Assembly: GCA_026982145.1 (NCBI GenBank)
Contig: JALSHQ010000284.1
Coordinates: forward strand, 1-15,242
Direction: 5' to 3'
Length of the DNA stretch: 15,242 nucleotides
Source of the DNA: Gammaproteobacteria bacterium
Lineage (GTDB): Bacteria > Pseudomonadota > Gammaproteobacteria > SZUA-140
Shown here in pieces: positions 14,012 through 15,242 of the stretch (position 1 is the first letter of the stretch; every line of letters begins with the position of its first letter). Both the position numbers and the translations under genes were made by a program. The notes beneath the pieces are model-generated. The model ran no database searches and was not told the origin of the DNA. It saw only the letters and a list, made by a program, of their open reading frames with translations.

Positions 14012-15157
14012 TTAGTTTCCCACCTTGAAACCGTTGCGAGCATAATGGCCACCGGGGGTCGTTTTTACATAATTGTGCAGCTCAAGTATGAGAAGAATGG
14101 CGGAAAGTTCTTCGACAGTCAATTCTGTGCGCTCAACTAGGGTGTCGATGGAGCTGGGATCAAAGCCGAGGCTGCTTAAAACCTTTTGCTCGTTGGGGGC
14201 TAGCGGTTTTGAGAATAGCGGCAAGGTGGTGGGTGGCTCATTGGGTGGGAAAGCGGAGCTTAAGGCACCGAGTTCATCAATGATATCTTTAGTGTTTTCA
14301 ACAAGTTTTGCGCCATCTCGCAGTAGCGAGTGGCACCCTCTGGCAAGTGGATTGTGGATTGAACCGGGGATCGCGAAGACCTCTCGCCCTTGTTCCAGTG
14401 CACTGCGTGCCGTGATTAAGGAGCCGCTGCGTAGTGCCGCTTCGGTGACCAGCACGCCGAGGCTCATGCCGCTGATAATGCGGTTGCGTCGCGGGAAATT
14501 TTCGGCAAGCGGGGGGGTGCCGATGGGAAACTCGGTGACCAGTGCACCATTTTGGACAATTTCGTTGGCGAGTGAGCGGTTACTTTTAGGGTAGCGGTGG
14601 TCTGGGCCTGTGCCCATTACCGCGATTGTTGCCCCCCCATTGGCCAGTGCGCCACGATGGGCGAAGGTGTCGACGCCCAGAGCAAGGCCGCTCGTAAGAG
14701 TGTAGCCGTGGCGAACAAGGTCTCGCGCGAAGGCAAAGGTGTTGTCGCTGCCGTCGGGGCTGGGATTACGGCTGCCAACGATGGCGATCTGCTGTCGCGA
14801 GAGCAGGTTAAGATCGCCCTGAATAAACAGCAGCGGAGGTGGGTCGATGATCTCTTTTAAGAGTGCCGGGTAGAGGGGGTCGCTGCAGGTGATGATGTGG
14901 TTGCCCGACTGCCGTTGCCAGCGGAGCTGTTTCTCGACCTGCGACCAGTCGGGAGTCGAGAGACGCGCGGCCACATTTTGGGGGATTACTTTGGCATCAG
15001 TGAGCTGTTTTGGATCGGTTGCCAAGATTTGGCATGGAGTGCCGATCTGGGTCAGCAGTGCTTGGAAGCGGCGTGAACCGATCCCGGGGGTGAGAAGCAG
15101 GGCAAGCCAGTGGGCAAGCTCATCTTCAGAAACAGAAAATCCTTTTTCTGGTCTCAT
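14012..15157 (-). CDS. dprA: DNA-processing protein DprA (DNA recombination mediator)
   Basis: Binds incoming single-stranded DNA in natural transformation and loads RecA; it is widespread also in bacteria not known to be competent. Counting from ATG 15157 it is 381 aa, a normal full length. An N-terminal helical (SAM/HhH-like) region with LALLLTPGIGSRRFQALL leads into the Rossmann-like core: LLFIQGDLNLL, IAIVGSRNPSPDG (124-136), SGLALGVDTFAHRGAL (156-171), the conserved FPRRNRIISG (221-230), TEAALRSGSLITARSALEQG and FAIPGSI. The C-terminus (~315-381) fits the small winged-helix domain (LTVEELSAILLILEL). The start is uncertain: ATG 15157 and TTG 15169 are in frame, neither has a clear Shine-Dalgarno, and a strong hairpin sits directly upstream. 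It leads the dprA-smg(-topA) group. Confidence 0.95.
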   Translation of the reverse strand: MRPEKGFSVSEDELAHWLALLLTPGIGSRRFQALLTQIGTPCQILATDPKQLTDAKVIPQNVAARLSTPDWSQVEKQLRWQRQSGNHIITCSDPLYPALLKEIIDPPPLLFIQGDLNLLSRQQIAIVGSRNPSPDGSDNTFAFARDLVRHGYTLTSGLALGVDTFAHRGALANGGATIAVMGTGPDHRYPKSNRSLANEIVQNGALVTEFPIGTPPLAENFPRRNRIISGMSLGVLVTEAALRSGSLITARSALEQGREVFAIPGSIHNPLARGCHSLLRDGAKLVENTKDIIDELGALSSAFPPNEPPTTLPLFSKPLAPNEQKVLSSLGFDPSSIDTLVERTELTVEELSAILLILELHNYVKTTPGGHYARNGFKVGN

Positions 15158-15165
15158 CAACTGAG

Positions 15166-15197
15166 GCAAACAGAGGGGGGTACAGCACTCTGTTTGC
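15166..15197 (-). promoter_or_regulatory. 10-bp perfect hairpin immediately upstream of dprA
   Basis: GCAAACAGAG (15166-15175) and CTCTGTTTGC (15188-15197) pair perfectly around a 12-nt loop that, on the minus strand, contains a run of C. It ends 9 nt before ATG 15157 and contains the alternative TTG start at 15169. It could fold over the initiation region of dprA mRNA, or be the terminator-like end of an upstream gene outside the window, although no T tract follows. Confidence 0.55.
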
Positions 15198-15242
15198 GTG
15201 GGTTCCTTGGTTGGTGGTTTAAGTCTCGATGCGACCCGGCAT

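Noticed and set aside
14073..14594. A 173-codon plus-strand frame within dprA
   Set aside because: It is opposite a fully conserved dprA frame, with a Ser-rich shadow translation.
1..15242. CRISPR arrays, tRNA or rRNA genes, transposases
   Set aside because: No regularly spaced repeats, cloverleaf-like sequences, rRNA segments or transposase-like frames were seen.

Overview
The window looks like chromosomal DNA from a gammaproteobacterium. The dprA-smg-topA run, a CysB-type LysR regulator whose residue numbering matches E. coli CysB through the ligand pocket, a DUF484-GGDEF protein and the aroE fragment are all typical of that class. The sulfur genes (an APS-type CysH with Fe-S cysteines, a sulfite reductase carrying a TusA-like tail, and a TSUP/TauE permease) resemble those of sulfur-oxidising or otherwise sulfur-focused gammaproteobacteria. 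That lifestyle is an inference, and no species can be named.

Layout. (1) Positions 1-676: 3' three-quarters of aroE, cut by the window start. (2) 677-4710: an AT-richer accessory stretch. It holds a decayed Crp/Fnr-type regulator (one frameshift, no DNA-binding domain), a convergent di-haem cytochrome c peroxidase, a 463-bp intergenic region, a secreted protein of unknown function broken by an in-frame TGA and possibly by a frameshift in its signal peptide, a bidirectional terminator hairpin, and an unknown lipoprotein on the minus strand. (3) 4780-5928: a DUF484-GGDEF diguanylate cyclase. (4) 5921-10930: a sulfate-assimilation locus. A minus-strand operon TSUP permease -> sulfite reductase/HEPN-like/TusA-like fusion -> cysH diverges from cysB across a 167-bp AT-rich control region. 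(5) 10929-11051: a 14-bp perfect inverted repeat enclosing 95 nt between the convergent cysB and topA genes. (6) 11087-15157: topA, smg and dprA on the minus strand, with a strong hairpin just upstream of dprA.

How the genes work together. CysH reduces activated sulfate (APS) to sulfite and the sulfite reductase takes it to sulfide. The TSUP protein probably moves sulfate, sulfite or another sulfur oxyanion, and CysB probably controls the operon from the shared promoter region. No flavoprotein subunit (cysJ) is visible, so the reductase is probably fed by ferredoxin or a similar carrier.

The most unusual things are the sulfite reductase, which carries the full C-x5-C / C-x3-C cysteine set in both of its halves and ends in a TusA-like sulfur-carrier domain; the cluster of disrupted genes beside aroE; and the large inverted repeat between cysB and topA. 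I do not see a clearly new multi-gene system.
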